From contig CADCXC010000008.1 in NCBI GenBank assembly GCA_902806595.1, positions 434,001 to 498,000 of the forward strand: a stretch of 64,000 bases of DNA, given 5' to 3'. Shown piece by piece: positions 49,256-60,286 of this stretch (its first letter is position 1; the number at the start of each line of letters is the position of its first letter). The notes under the pieces were generated by a model, which saw only the letters and a list, made by a program, of their open reading frames with translations, was not told the DNA's origin and made no database searches. This DNA comes from Pyrenopolyporus hunteri. Its lineage: Eukaryota > Ascomycota > Sordariomycetes > Xylariales > Hypoxylaceae. Made by a program: the position numbers and the translations under genes.

Positions 49256-50020
49256 GGATAGGGGCCAGCCGAGGATAGTCCAACACCTATTCCTTGATAG
49301 GCTATTGCAAACTAGGTAGTCTATGTATTTTCCGAGAAATGCATCCCAGATCTTTCCGATCCCCAGAAAAAAAAAAAGGGAAAAAAGGGAAAAAAGAGAA
49401 AAAAGGTGCCATGGCGTTATTTCTCAGGGTCTACCTGCATCTTAGCCTCCTTCGATAGCTAGCTTCCATTCATGTAAGCTGACATACACATGGCTATGAT
49501 GTCTTTTTTATCGCGGCTCGTTTTGAGGCTGATAATGATCGGAAAACTCAGCATGCAGCATGCAAGCTATGGGTAGGGCTGACCCGGTAACCTGGTAAAT
49601 ATATCTCGGGTATTTTCCTTTCACTTCCCTCTCAATCTCTGGCCGGCATACTAGTAATCTCTAGGAGAACCTGATAAGCAATCCCCTTAGCTAGAGTCTC
49701 GTGTCGTCGAGCCATGATCAGCATAGAATAGGCTGCCCGGGAATTGCCTCGCTATAGACGCACCTGTACGCTTCCAACCCGGACACCCCAATACTACGTA
49801 ATAAAGAACAGATATCTAACACGAGGTTATGCAGGGTGGATACACGATGAACTACGTATGGAACCCATGAAGATTCGGTTCTACTTTGGGGTTGTTCCGC
49901 GCTGGAGGCGGTTCGTAGACGCACCCAACCGGCACGCGGCTCGTCGACGGAGACGTTTCAAATTGAAGTTCGTAACTACCGAAAACGTCAATCAAGCGGC
50001 GGCCCCGTTAGCTCAGGAGT

Positions 50021-50069
50021 GCAGAATGCAGAATGCAGAGTGCAGAGTGCAGAGTGTAGAGTGCAGAGT
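50021..50069. repeat. Heptamer minisatellite (GCAGAAT/GCAGAGT)x7
   Basis: Seven head-to-tail 7-base units: two GCAGAAT, three GCAGAGT, one GTAGAGT, one GCAGAGT. Confidence 0.9.
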
Positions 50070-50604
50070 GTCAGAGGAGAGGGGGGGGGAGGGCGGACTA
50101 GGACTCAACCATTTCGTGTCTAAATTTGGGCAAGCTCGTTTTCAACGAGTCATTCCCCTTGGCTGCGTCCTGCTCGGTCGTGAACAAGGGGTGATATATG
50201 CGACTATGCGGCGGGTATGTGGTGAAGGTCGAAGATCCAGAGAGTGGACAAATCCCGTAAGCCATTCAGAGCCACGCTTCATGGGTTATCAACTACTGAG
50301 CAGAGCAGGCCCCGGGGGCGGAGGAGGGGATGGGCACAATGGGACTATCCCCCGTATAGCTTCTGGACGAACCCTAGCAGACCTGAATCGTGCATCTCGT
50401 CTAAGAACTTTATAACCTCGTACTTTGGCTTCTTTTACCCGTTTTTGACGATCGAGGTTAAATTGACGTCACGAGACCCGTATTTATTCGTCGGTTTCAC
50501 TCCAAGATTTCTTAATTAAGTATCGAGCTGGGTAGGTTACCTGCGGAGGTTTAACCGGGGGGGGGGGGTCTGTTGGCCCAGGTAAGGGTATCCATACCAT
50601 CCGA

Positions 50605-50735
50605 TCCTAGGTACCTACCTACCTACCTATCTACCTACCTCCCTACCTGTACATATACACGTACGACGCCCGCCTATAGGTATAGTTCATATATAGTACC
50701 TATATGGCACACGCATACCCAACATAGGTAGGTAC
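50605..50735. repeat. TACC/GGTA cluster
   Basis: (CTAC)n run of about eight units with TATATAGG-type degenerate copies and a closing TAGGTAGGTA. Confidence 0.8.
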
Positions 50736-51330
50736 GGATCCAGTCGCTACCGAATTAGGCCGAAAACAGGTCGTCGGACCTTGTCCTTGACGACGGGCCC
50801 AAGTGAATGAGGCCTCGCGCTTAGATCATCATCCTGGACACTTTGGGACGCGCTATACGCCAATCGATGAGATCCATCCCTGACTGTATCGCCTATCAAA
50901 TCTTCGTATTGTTTTTCTGGTTAGCCTCAGCCCCAGCCCCATCAGCCTCAATCTCATTCTCATTAGCTAAACCTCGTTACCAGGTCCCGTCTCGCCCCGT
51001 GATTGGACAATCTCCGATATCATCCTCTTGGCCTTCTCCCAACTGGCCGATTTTATTGGTTCCAGCGTCAAGCGCTTGCACGTTGCATTCTCCCCCTTTT
51101 ACCGATTTCGAAGATGCTGTCGTTGAGACCGCTGTATTAGTCTGATGCCTTCTTGCCTTTTTTTTTTTTTTTCCTTCTTCCTTTCTTTTTTTGGGCTCTT
51201 CGTGTCCCTATTTCCCCTCCTCCATATCTCACCCCTTCATCCTTCTTCATTGTTTGAAAATGACGATTGCTCAGCGTCAGGGCCGCATTGCGTGGATTAT
51301 ATCGCGTGGATCGTATCGCGTAGTAGGTAC

Positions 51331-51627
51331 CTAATACGACCACCTCAGGCCTCCTAAGGTGCTTGCTACCGTTGATTTAGGACTTGTTATACCAAGGTAC
51401 GCCCGGACTTGATTCGGCGACAACACGCCATCTAGCTGACGGAGATAGTGTGCCTCTTGCGTGCTGACGAGCGAAAGGCCATCAGCTATTTACGTCTCCG
51501 TCGATGAAAGCTGTTCAAGGGCATCTTGGAACCCGACAACGGCGATCCTAACACGTGTATTTGTTGAGACTATAGACCGTTACGCCATGTCGCGGGCTAC
51601 GGGCTTGTCACAATCGGCGTCCTCCAT
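51331..51627 (-). pseudogene. Possible broken ORF with two in-frame stops
   Basis: A single frame from ATG (51627) to TAG (51331), 99 codons, reads protein-like throughout (RVRIAVVGFQDALEQLSST; GLSLVSTQEAHYLRQLDG) but is cut by two TAA codons at about 51582 and 51492. Each could be a former CAA changed by one C to T step. No splicing solution was found that keeps the frame. Family unknown. The opposite strand is also open here, so chance cannot be excluded. Confidence 0.3.
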
Positions 51628-52472
51628 TTTAAGAAGATTGCGTCAAGAGAAGTGCTCCACTGTAATAGGAATAGGAGCGGACAGTTGGGTGTCTCAGGTA
51701 TCCTAGAGGTCTGTTGGGGCTAATTTGACTCATTACCAATCGCCTCTACGAGAAACGGAGGTTGGTAGAAATATCACCGAGGCGAAGTAAACCCCGACCT
51801 TTTTTCTTTCTTTTTTTTTTTTTTTTTTAACCCTCTTTCACCACTTGAAAGGAAAAGAAAAGAGACGCACGCGTACTAAAACTAGGGTTCTTTTTTTTTC
51901 CCCTTTTCTTTTCTTATAAAAGAAAATATCCTTTCCCTTAGACGCACATGCCCCTAGGTACATCTCAATTGAGTGTTACCGAATCCTATCGACCGGCTCC
52001 ATTATGGCCGTAGGTTGGTGTCTAATCGTACCGTCTAGTTACGCAGCATCTCACCCTGTCTGTACCTGCAAATATTCGAGTGGCGGTGAGATCCTATCCG
52101 TCCTCGAGAATTGTGAGATGTGCAACTCAGTACGGAACGCGAAACTACGAAAGCAATACAGGAGTCGAGTGTCTTTAACTAGGTAGTTTCTACCTAGGTG
52201 AAATCCTTCCTTCTCACAGAACGTAAACTTATCCCTCAGCTCAGCAATTGCCCCAAGAACACATCGACCTATCTATAATCTAACGGCGACAGAAGCCAGA
52301 GCAATAAAAAAGAAAGTAACGTCTAGCTACAAGTATGGCTCGGGTCTTTGAAATCTGACTGAGATGCGAGCTCATCCCCGGTCTAGATAGGCCAGCAAGG
52401 ATATCATGCCGCGGAAAGTGCTTCTGCTCTTGTTACTGCCACTCCCAGCTTCATGCTACAAGACCCGACCCG
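51628..52472. other. Intergenic with poly-T and A/T-rich tracts
   Basis: Poly-T runs near 51800-51829 and 51890-51915. No gene supported. Confidence 0.45.
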
Positions 52473-53829
52473 TCAGTTCGGCTTACCATCTGGGAAGTAC
52501 TCGACAGTGTACTGCACGGTCTTCTGTATATGGAATCCTTTATCCTCCTGCAATATGTACTCTTCCGAGCTAGAATCGCCCTTACGGAGATTTGGCGGGC
52601 TGGCACCCTCTTGTGCATTGCCACGCGCCCATCCGCAATCCTCCGGCTTAGGGTAATCCCTGCTGCAATTGCTTCGACAGGGCTTCGGCAAGCCGCTGCT
52701 GGCGGGGGTGGCGCGCTTGTCGGATTGTTCGCGAGAGTTGGCGTAGTAGGTAGGCATCAGCCTCGGGAACCATCTGATAATTAAGGGACGAATCTGTGGT
52801 AGACAAGCACATACGAGAGCTACGTTCATTTCGATAACGGTCCACATGGTGGATGCAATATCATAGGTCGGGTCCGGGGTCTTAGCTTGAATGTCGATGG
52901 TTGTGACTCTCAGGCAAGAAGTAATAACCACGCTGTAACTCGTCGTCAGTGACGGGATTTATAAACATCCACATTCGGCGTTGGTGGGAACTAACAAGAC
53001 GCCGAGAGCAAAGACTATCATCAAGGCGGCCTTTTGAACCCTAGGGATCTGCAACGCGTAGACTAGGGGCATCGGGAGGATGAGGATGATGACGTCGGTC
53101 GCGATGGAAAAGCCGGCATTGGCATACCAGAATTTTCCGTTGTCGATGCAGGTACCTTTCAAAGACTTATCGAACGCCTTAGTGACCGGTGTGCACTGGA
53201 ATATTGTCGCTGTGACTGACGCAATACAATACATGACCACCGAGGTCAACATGAAGCAGCAGGCCCACCTGAACCACTTGGTATTACTGAAGATCCTGAG
53301 GTAGAGTAGAAGAATGGACGCCTTCGTCAGGTTGATGCAGGCTTTGTACGTCACTTGGCACAGGTAGAAATACTGTGATTTCGCAGGAAAAAATTAGCCA
53401 GGTCAGTCTACTGATATCCAGGATGTAGGGCCTCCGTGTGCAGATGTGTAGGAACGTACCTTGAAGGCCTGATATTTATCACTGGCCGACAAAGCAGATA
53501 TATGTTTACCATAGCCATAGTGGCAGGCCGCAATCATGATTCCACTTGATGCCAGAGCGAAGACCTTGTGTTAAGACCGTCAGCGCACGCGTGCTGTCAC
53601 AAGGCGATCCTCGCGTGGGCAGCGAGTCCCAACTTACCAGCGATACTAGAATGGTACAGTCGTCCGCGCCGAGTTTTCCTCTGTTACCCATCCTCGACCA
53701 GATCCTAGTGCCGACGATGATGGGGCAGATAGCCAGGAAGACGCCCACAGGGACATAGATCATCTCAGAGTTGGTCTCATAGTAAGTAGGATCCCCCGGG
53801 GATAGATTAGGTCTTGCGGACTTAGACAT
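52473..53829 (-). CDS. Fungal rhodopsin-domain (PTH11-like) seven-helix membrane protein
   Basis: Integral membrane protein of the large family named after the PTH11 receptor, thought to act as receptors; the ligand is unknown. Four exons, 53829-53638, 53564-53460, 53372-52996 and 52932-52473, give 377 residues. Hydrophobic segments include IYVPVGVFLAICPIIVGTRI, VFALASSGIMIAAC, CINLTKASILLLYLRIF, CCFMLTSVVMYCIASV, ATDVIILILPMPLVYALQI, KAALMIVFALGVFVVITSCL and MNVALVCACLPQIRPLI: seven in total. The Lys-Ala-Ser-Ile-Leu-Leu-Leu-Tyr-Arg-type third helix and the Leu-Pro-Met-Pro turn are family hallmarks. It lacks a CFEM domain. The cytosolic tail of about 110 residues is polar. The last intron uses donor GTTAGT. 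All junctions restore conserved sequence. Confidence 0.88.
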
Positions 53830-54649
53830 GTCAGCGGGTTATGACCGAGCTAACCGGGTGTGTCAATGCGCCGACGGGGGGACGGTGGTAGATTTTTGAA
53901 TTATCGAAGCTCAGGTGGCATAGTAAGTTCCGGACCACGGATAGACGCTCCTCTATTCCGAGTTCGAAGCCTTGATGCTCTCCTCGAATGGGGTTAGTCC
54001 ATCGAAACGCCTAATTCAACCAATATCAAATCTCGAGGAGAGTGCGGGCGAGTCTTCCTGCGATAGATGTATACTAGACAGCATCCCTCTTTGCGAGACA
54101 TAGGATGAGGCCAAATCGCTATCGAACTGCTAAGACACCTGGGCTTTGCTCGACGTTTGCCTCTGAGGGGTTGTAGAAGTTGAAGAGGAACGGGAGTAGC
54201 GTGGAATGAAGTGGTCGCTGGCCAAGACATCCCTTGGGCCTGGCTTCCTCCGATCAAACGCTTTGCCTTCCCTGAAACTGGGGTGTCGATGGTCACGGAC
54301 TTACGGTTGCTACCGACAAACCTGGGAAGCTGCTTCGGTGTTGAGAATAGGTAGCATGTAGCTAGAGTACATGTAGCTAGCCGGCGATGGTTCCTTCCAG
54401 AGCTGTGATTTAGGCATGTGGGGGTTCGGTGCAGTCCCATACTTACATACCTAGGTACCTATTCTTTCCCGGGCTGCAACTCTAATATACTTGTACAGGG
54501 GCGTACCCCCCTCTAGGGGAGAGGCGAGATATATTTGTATACCTACAAATGGACGTCACAACTGCAAGGGCATGTATAGACTTCGTCGTCGAAGGTAGCC
54601 GCGACCGTTTCTGTGGAGCGTCCTCGTTACGAGGAGGTAAAGCACTACA

Positions 54650-54940
54650 CACCTACCTGCCTTAGGAGATACCTAAGTGCGCGTTATCACATAAATAGGT
54701 AGGTAAGTACACCCTAAGTTAGGGTAGGGGCTGTAACATAATATATATGTACCTTGACCTTACCTACATACCTAGCGAGAGTGCATACGTAGGTATGTAT
54801 GTACCTAGGTAGGTACGAGGCTAGCCAGCCACAATGGAGATCACTAGGTATCACAATTGAGACCGTGGGAGCAGCGGCGGTATATTTTCAGCAGGGAAGA
54901 TCGAGCTCCAATGATAGGTAGGTAGGTACATACCTACATA
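54650..54940. repeat. TAGG/CCTA cluster
   Basis: At least six short palindromic or tandem copies in 290 bases, with TATG/TACG variants. Confidence 0.75.
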
Positions 54941-56403
54941 GCCGTTTTCCAGATGTATCTTCATAGGCGGTACCTGGTAGGTAAGTAATAGGAAAGGAAC
55001 GAACTGATAGGCCCCAGGCCAGCCCAGAGGGGAAATGTTGAAAATATCCAACTCCCTTTCCATGTAGCCTCCCACGGATGCCCAAGACAAATACTAGCCG
55101 TTTGTGGAACATGGCACCTGTGCTCGGTTTTCCCGTGCGACATTCGGATGTTGCCAACTGGCTCAAGGCGGAGCGGAGAAGCCGGCAAACCTGGAGAGTT
55201 GCCCTGACTAACATGATTGGGATATTGGCCGTTATACCTATGTCGTTATACCTACTTACATCAATTACGGACCTCGGTATGTGTCTACCTACATGTAGGT
55301 AGGTATGTTCCTTACCTAGTATGTACGTTAGCCGTGCTCCGTCGCGTTCGCTTCCGTGACCGACTCAGTGGAGCGCCAGACTTACTTCCTACCTGGGAGC
55401 GGTAAGTATGGATGCCTACCTACCTAGGTACCCAAGGGGGCGGACTTCGAACTATCGAGCTGAAATGGAGACCCCTAATACACCTATTACATCTCCAACA
55501 AGGGAAACCCCAATGTACCAGAAGCGCAATCAGAATCGTTGCCGTTGATAGGTTCGTGTGATGATCAGTCAATTGCGGCTGTAGGTAAGACAGGGTCGGA
55601 GAAGTGAGACAATTACTCGCAAGCTTGCACGCCCTCTCGGCATTAGTGCCACGCATATTGAGGCCGGGACGGTCTATGTATGTCTGAGATGCTCCGTCGT
55701 CTGGGTACTATCGCTCCTCTAGCATCTTTCCTATGTAATCTAAACTCAGAGCCGCTGGTGTGGTGAGACGCGGATAGATATATCGTTGATGTGGTACGGC
55801 TCGTCCGCTTGGTAAATGGCGTCTCACTCTTCCATTTCGCAAGCGTAGCAATGGTCACAATCGAAGGGCTTGCCGAATTTGGTAATAGGGGATATAATAT
55901 GCATGTCGGTTCCCAGGCCGGTTTAATATTCCGAATTTCTGGTCAAGGAGAGAAGAAGGGTTGCTTATTCTGTATTTTATTTTCTAAAAGATAACTTTTT
56001 CAAAGTGTGATCGAGGCGGGAGAATGGCTACTGTGGCGACGAGGTTGGGTTGGTATATACTGGTTCTTTTCCGTATAGATCCCCCTCTCTCGGTACCTTT
56101 TGCGGCGCACGAAAGCAAGATTTAGACTATATATCGCGCCGATCCTATCATCTTCTCGTTGCTTTTCTTTTACATACCTGCCTAGGTAGATAGATAGGTA
56201 GGCAAGGTACCTAAGGTAGTTGAGTACCTAGGTATGTGTAAACTCGCAAAATACTAATGTAACCTACCATCAATTCTTGGTTCATGCTCATGTGGTAAGA
56301 CTATGGCCTTTAGTTCTCGGGCATCGCAAATATCATTAAATCATACGGGAATTTATTCGTTTGTTGGCGCGCATGCGCGCTTCACGTGACGGTCGCACGG
56401 TAG

Positions 56404-56622
56404 ATGGCTTTTCAACGAGCCTGCTGGCGTCTCACCCGCAGAAGCTTGACGCTTATTCACATTACCTTTCCCAAGGCTCTGGGAGAGGTACGGTTGATGG
56501 ATCTCTACAGATTGCAGAGAGAGGCCTTTAATGGTTCTGTGTCGTTGTTCGAAGAAGAGCGGGAGACTCCTGCGCGCATCCGCACGTATATCTTGGGTAG
56601 AGTTAGTCATGGTGATACTTAA
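56404..56622 (+). CDS. Small ORF with an LYR-like segment, doubtful
   Basis: 72 codons, ATG to TAA. It contains LYR followed by AFNG and SLFEEERETPARIRTYI, loosely like mitochondrial LYR-motif assembly factors or complex I B22-type subunits, but the order and spacing do not match either family. The opposite strand is open over the same bases. Could be a decayed fragment or chance. Confidence 0.2.
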   Translation: MAFQRACWRLTRRSLTLIHITFPKALGEVRLMDLYRLQREAFNGSVSLFEEERETPARIRTYILGRVSHGDT

Positions 56623-56913
56623 TCCCGCAAGTCAATTGCCGGGGCGTGGCCGTTTGTGTCTTAGAATGTCTGGGAACATGTGGTCACCATGCGAAGAAAT
56701 GTCTCGCGATCTAATCCAGAAAATACACCGAGAGGCAAGATTGCTAGCGAGATACAGCTACGCATGAAGCCTATTGTGGATGCGTAATCTACTCGATATT
56801 AGAGTGTAGCTATCGGTGCCAAGGTAGGTAAGTGTGTAGGTAGGTAGGTGGGTATGTATAATGGCTACGAACGATACGGGAAATACGTACACAAGAAAGC
56901 AAGGAAGGGAAAG

Positions 56914-56955
56914 GAGAAAAAAAAAAAAAAAAAGGGGGGGGGGAGAGAGAGAGGT
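56914..56955. repeat. Poly-A / poly-G / (GA)n tract
   Basis: A18-type run, then G10, then (GA)n. Simple-sequence tract in the upstream region of the MFS gene. Confidence 0.85.
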
Positions 56956-57267
56956 TGAATTCGTGATTAGATCTAGCGTTGGCCACGCAACAAAACACGC
57001 CATTTCAAAATAAGGCAAAGACTACTCGTTTTTTTGCGTATATCTTTGGAAGGAGCACGGGGGGCAAGTAAACAATCCGGTTACTTCGCAGTTGTGCATT
57101 AATTAACCCAACCTTTTCTTATCCTGTCTTATAATCTGGGCTTCCTGATTTCTCCCGCGCATATTTCCCCTGTCACCAACCACTCTTTCGATCTTCATGA
57201 AGTGTCACTCTTGTCTCATCCTCTCTCCTCCGTATCTCGCCCTTCCTCTATTGACCCGGACGTGCGG

Positions 57268-59145
57268 ATGCTCGACACCCTCGATTCCTTCTTTTCCAAT
57301 CCTCATCGGGCTGTAGTAAGGGCTGTGGTAAATCGAACCAGTCTTTCGGGTATGCCGCCCAACGCCTCGGAGGAAGAGCTTACCCACCAAGGAGCCAAGC
57401 CCGTTCACGCAGCCACCCCAATGGCCGAACAGAAAGGGATGCCGCCGTCCAGCGCCGAGACCGAATCCGCTGGTCTCTCACCGGGCGTGATCGACGCCCA
57501 TGCAGAACGCCGCCTGCTCCGCAAGATTGACCTACACGTCTGGCCCATTCTGTTTGTCATCTATATGATGTCTTTCCTCGATCGTATCAACATAAGCAAC
57601 GCCCGGATCCAGGGAATGACCGAAGAGCTCCACCTGTACGGCAACAGGTTCAATATCGCCCTCTTCGTAAGTTGGTTCGGCTGCGTCCTCTCTGCCCTTA
57701 TCTTATCTCACGTCGTATAGGTCTACTTTATCCCGTACATCCTGCTCGAGGTGCCTAGCAACATGGTCTTTAGAAAGGTCAAGCCCCATTACTATCTCCC
57801 CTTCCTTATGCTGAGCTGGGCTATTGTGAACATGTGCATGGGCTTCGTCACGACGTACGAGGGGCTTGTCGCGCTGCGATTTTTTCTCGGTACGTTCGAG
57901 GCCGGCGTCATGCCCGCCATCATATACCTTACGTCCATGTATTATAAACGCCACGAGTTTCAGACACGCATAAGTTTCTTTTTCTGCTCCACCGTGATCG
58001 GCGGTGCCTTCGGAGGAGTAAGTATTGCCTTCCTCCCCACTCCCTACTCTTTAAGTACTTCACCTATTCGTTCATCGCACACATACACACACATGCGCGC
58101 GCGCGCACGCACAACCGTCCTTCACTTCCCTCGCTAAGCTCGTAATCTCTCCCTCCACCTCTGTAGAATGCTACCCAGCAGCCCGCAACTGCCGAGTAAC
58201 ACTCAAAGCTGACCGTGAGTGTAGCTGCTCGCATATGCCATCGCGACCCTCGACGGCCGCAACGGCCTCGCGGGTTGGAGATGGATCTTCATCATCGAGG
58301 GTGCTGCCACAGCCGCCGTTGCCATAGTGTCCGTTTACCTCATTGCCGACTGGCCGGAACAATGCCGGTTCCTTACGCCACATGAGAAGCATCAGCTCGG
58401 GCTCCGGCTCGCCGGGGACGGAGCTGCCTCGTTGGCCCGCATGGACGAGCTCAACGCGTACGCGTACCGTCGCATCCTGACCGATTGGAAGGTTTGGGCT
58501 GCCGCCTTGCTCTATATGGGTGTCGGGGTCACGGGTTATGCGACGACGTTTTTTATGCCCACTATTTTACGCGAGTTCGGCTGGGAGGCCCGGGCCGCGC
58601 AGGTGCATACCATTCCAGTCTACGCCGTATCCGCGGTAGGCATGGTGTGCTGCGCATACTTCTCGGATTTGTTCAAGCATCGTTACGGCTTTATCATGCT
58701 AGGCTGCACCCTCTCAACAGTGGGCCTCGCCATTCTGCTGCGTCACGACGGCCTATCGAGCGAAACTAAATACTGCGCTGTCTTCCTAATATCTCTAGGC
58801 GGCTTCATATGCACGCCCATAGCCCTTGCATGGCTCTCCAACAACGTCGCGGGGCATTGGAAGCGCGCTTTCGCCTCGGCTATACAGGTCTCACTGGGCA
58901 ACGTAGCAGGCATAGTGGCCGCTCTCATCTTCCGCCAAGAGGAGTCTCCACGCTACCCGACTGGATACGGCGCCGCCCTCGGCCTAACGTGGCTTGGTGG
59001 CGTTGCGGCGACGATTCTCTTCACGGGCATGCTCATCGAAAATAGGAGGCGGGATGCGGGAAAAAGGGATTCGCGGCTGAACCGTCCGAAGGAGGAGGTT
59101 GATAATATGGGCGACTATCATCCTTCGTTCCGGTTCACGTTGTGA
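57268..59145 (+). CDS. MFS transporter, allantoate permease (DAL5/ACS) family
   Basis: Plasma-membrane proton symporter for small organic anions (allantoate, ureidosuccinate, nicotinate or related); actual substrate unknown. Three exons, 57268-57666, 57721-58017 and 58225-59145, give 538 residues. The cytosolic N-terminus (about 90 residues) is followed by RRLLRKIDLHVWPILFVIYM and FLDRINISNARIQGM, the classical first-helix signature of the family. Then come EVPSNMVFRKVKPHYYLP, RFFLGTFEAGVMPAIIYL and GWRWIFIIEG, then helices of the second half (GGFICTPIALAWLSNN; FASAIQVSLGNVAGIV). Twelve helices expected. The start is ambiguous: the frame begins at GTG (57202) with ATGs at 57268, 57352 and 57421. 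Intron 2 is long (207 bases) and carries a CA/CG microsatellite. The sequence looks intact. Confidence 0.9.
58080..58112. repeat. (CA)n/(CG)n microsatellite inside intron
   Basis: Alternating purine-pyrimidine tract within intron 2 of the MFS gene, of the type that can adopt Z-DNA. Confidence 0.8.
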
Positions 59146-60286
59146 GCATGAAACCGGGTCGATACGGTTTCGTTAGCTCGCATCACCCTTTTATCAAAGC
59201 TGTAGGACATAGGCCCGCTGGCCTAAGCGTCCGCCGAGAATCTTTCCGTCCAATCATGGCATCAACCATACGCGTTGGTAGTCTGTATATAGGGCGGATG
59301 AATAAAATAGATGATACGGCTCTCGCCACACGAAGATACCTTAGATACTTACTTAACGATGAACGAGAAGTTTGCTTTTGGCGAATAGCCTCAGCGACAA
59401 TAATATAGCTACGGCTTTGCGTGGGATTCCGTTGATGCTGTGCTGACAGCGGATACCGATTCTTGTGCACCAGGCATTATTGCGGATGTGCTCCAAACGT
59501 TGGTATCCGTCTCCGCCTATTCGGTTCACGATAACTGGCCGGTTCGCTCAGTATCGGAAATATCTTTATTATAGTCTCGACGGAGATGTTTCTAGGTTGG
59601 ATAGAGCAAAAGTTTCGTCAGGTCACGCTGGGTTGTCGTACGCATAGGAACATACGGATTGAATGATGTAAGCCGCGTAAACAGCTGTACTTTTGATCTC
59701 TTTCGATATACCGCTTTGTACCTGACTGTCATACACGTATCAATACACATCGAGTATATCCATTTTTTTCAAGTACACAAGCATGCCCCCCTGATGTACT
59801 ACTCGAGTCTATTGTGCTCGGAGAAGCGCCGCACCCATATTCGGAGATAAATAACTTCATTCCAATCAACATCTTCTGCCCATCTACGTACCTAAGGCAC
59901 ATAGGCGAGTAGGTAGGCAAGTAGGTAATCGTAAGGTTCCTAATCTTTCGTAAATGAAACCTCCGGAGCTATTCTGCTGACCGTATAGATTTGTCAGCAA
60001 ACCTGTTGGGGTTACTGTTCTTCCACGTTTGCGATACTGATCGCAAATGATTTGGCGTAGGGCGCCCCCCGTCAAAAGTGAAGCACCGTATAGATGTGGA
60101 GGAAATCTGCCGACGTGATCGTACACTCTGGGTATATGCCGCGTTCCGGAATAATGGAGAAGGAACCGACAGAAGAGGCTGCTGGCGGAGTTATTACGCG
60201 ACACTCGCGTTATCGTGTGTACTGAATCAAGTCTCTAAGCTATTGTGAGCGCCTACCTACCAACAATGCTCGCCAATGGTAGGCAT
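59146..60286. other. Intergenic between convergent genes
   Basis: 1.1 kb between the MFS gene (+) and the KDEL protein gene (-). The short frames here lack motifs. One TAGG-type copy lies at 59905-59927. Confidence 0.5.

Larger units (their letters stand above)
49256..51330. other. Intergenic with simple repeats
   Basis: Contains (A6GGG)n at about 49366-49407, a heptamer repeat at 50021-50069 and TAGG/CCTA runs at 50605-50735. The 224-codon plus-strand frame at 49744-50415 starts at TTG and spans the heptamer repeat, so it is not credible. Confidence 0.5.
53830..57267. other. Intergenic with tetranucleotide repeats
   Basis: TAGG/CCTA copies are concentrated at 54445-54460, 54650-54815, 54915-54940, 55290-55305, 55410-55430, 56178-56240 and 56822-56850. 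A poly-A/poly-G/GA tract lies at 56914-56955. The ATG-initiated frame at 53994-54440 has no motif. One weak small ORF at 56404-56622 is listed separately. Confidence 0.5.

Noticed and set aside
50005..50025. GTTAGCTCAGGAG resembling a tRNA A box
   Set aside because: It leads directly into a heptamer repeat; no anticodon or T arm.
49744..50415. 224-codon plus-strand open frame
   Set aside because: It begins at TTG and passes through a heptamer tandem repeat; the composition is arginine-rich without a domain.
53994..54440. 148-codon ATG-initiated minus-strand frame
   Set aside because: Basic, low-information sequence with no domain and no support from splice sites or neighbours.
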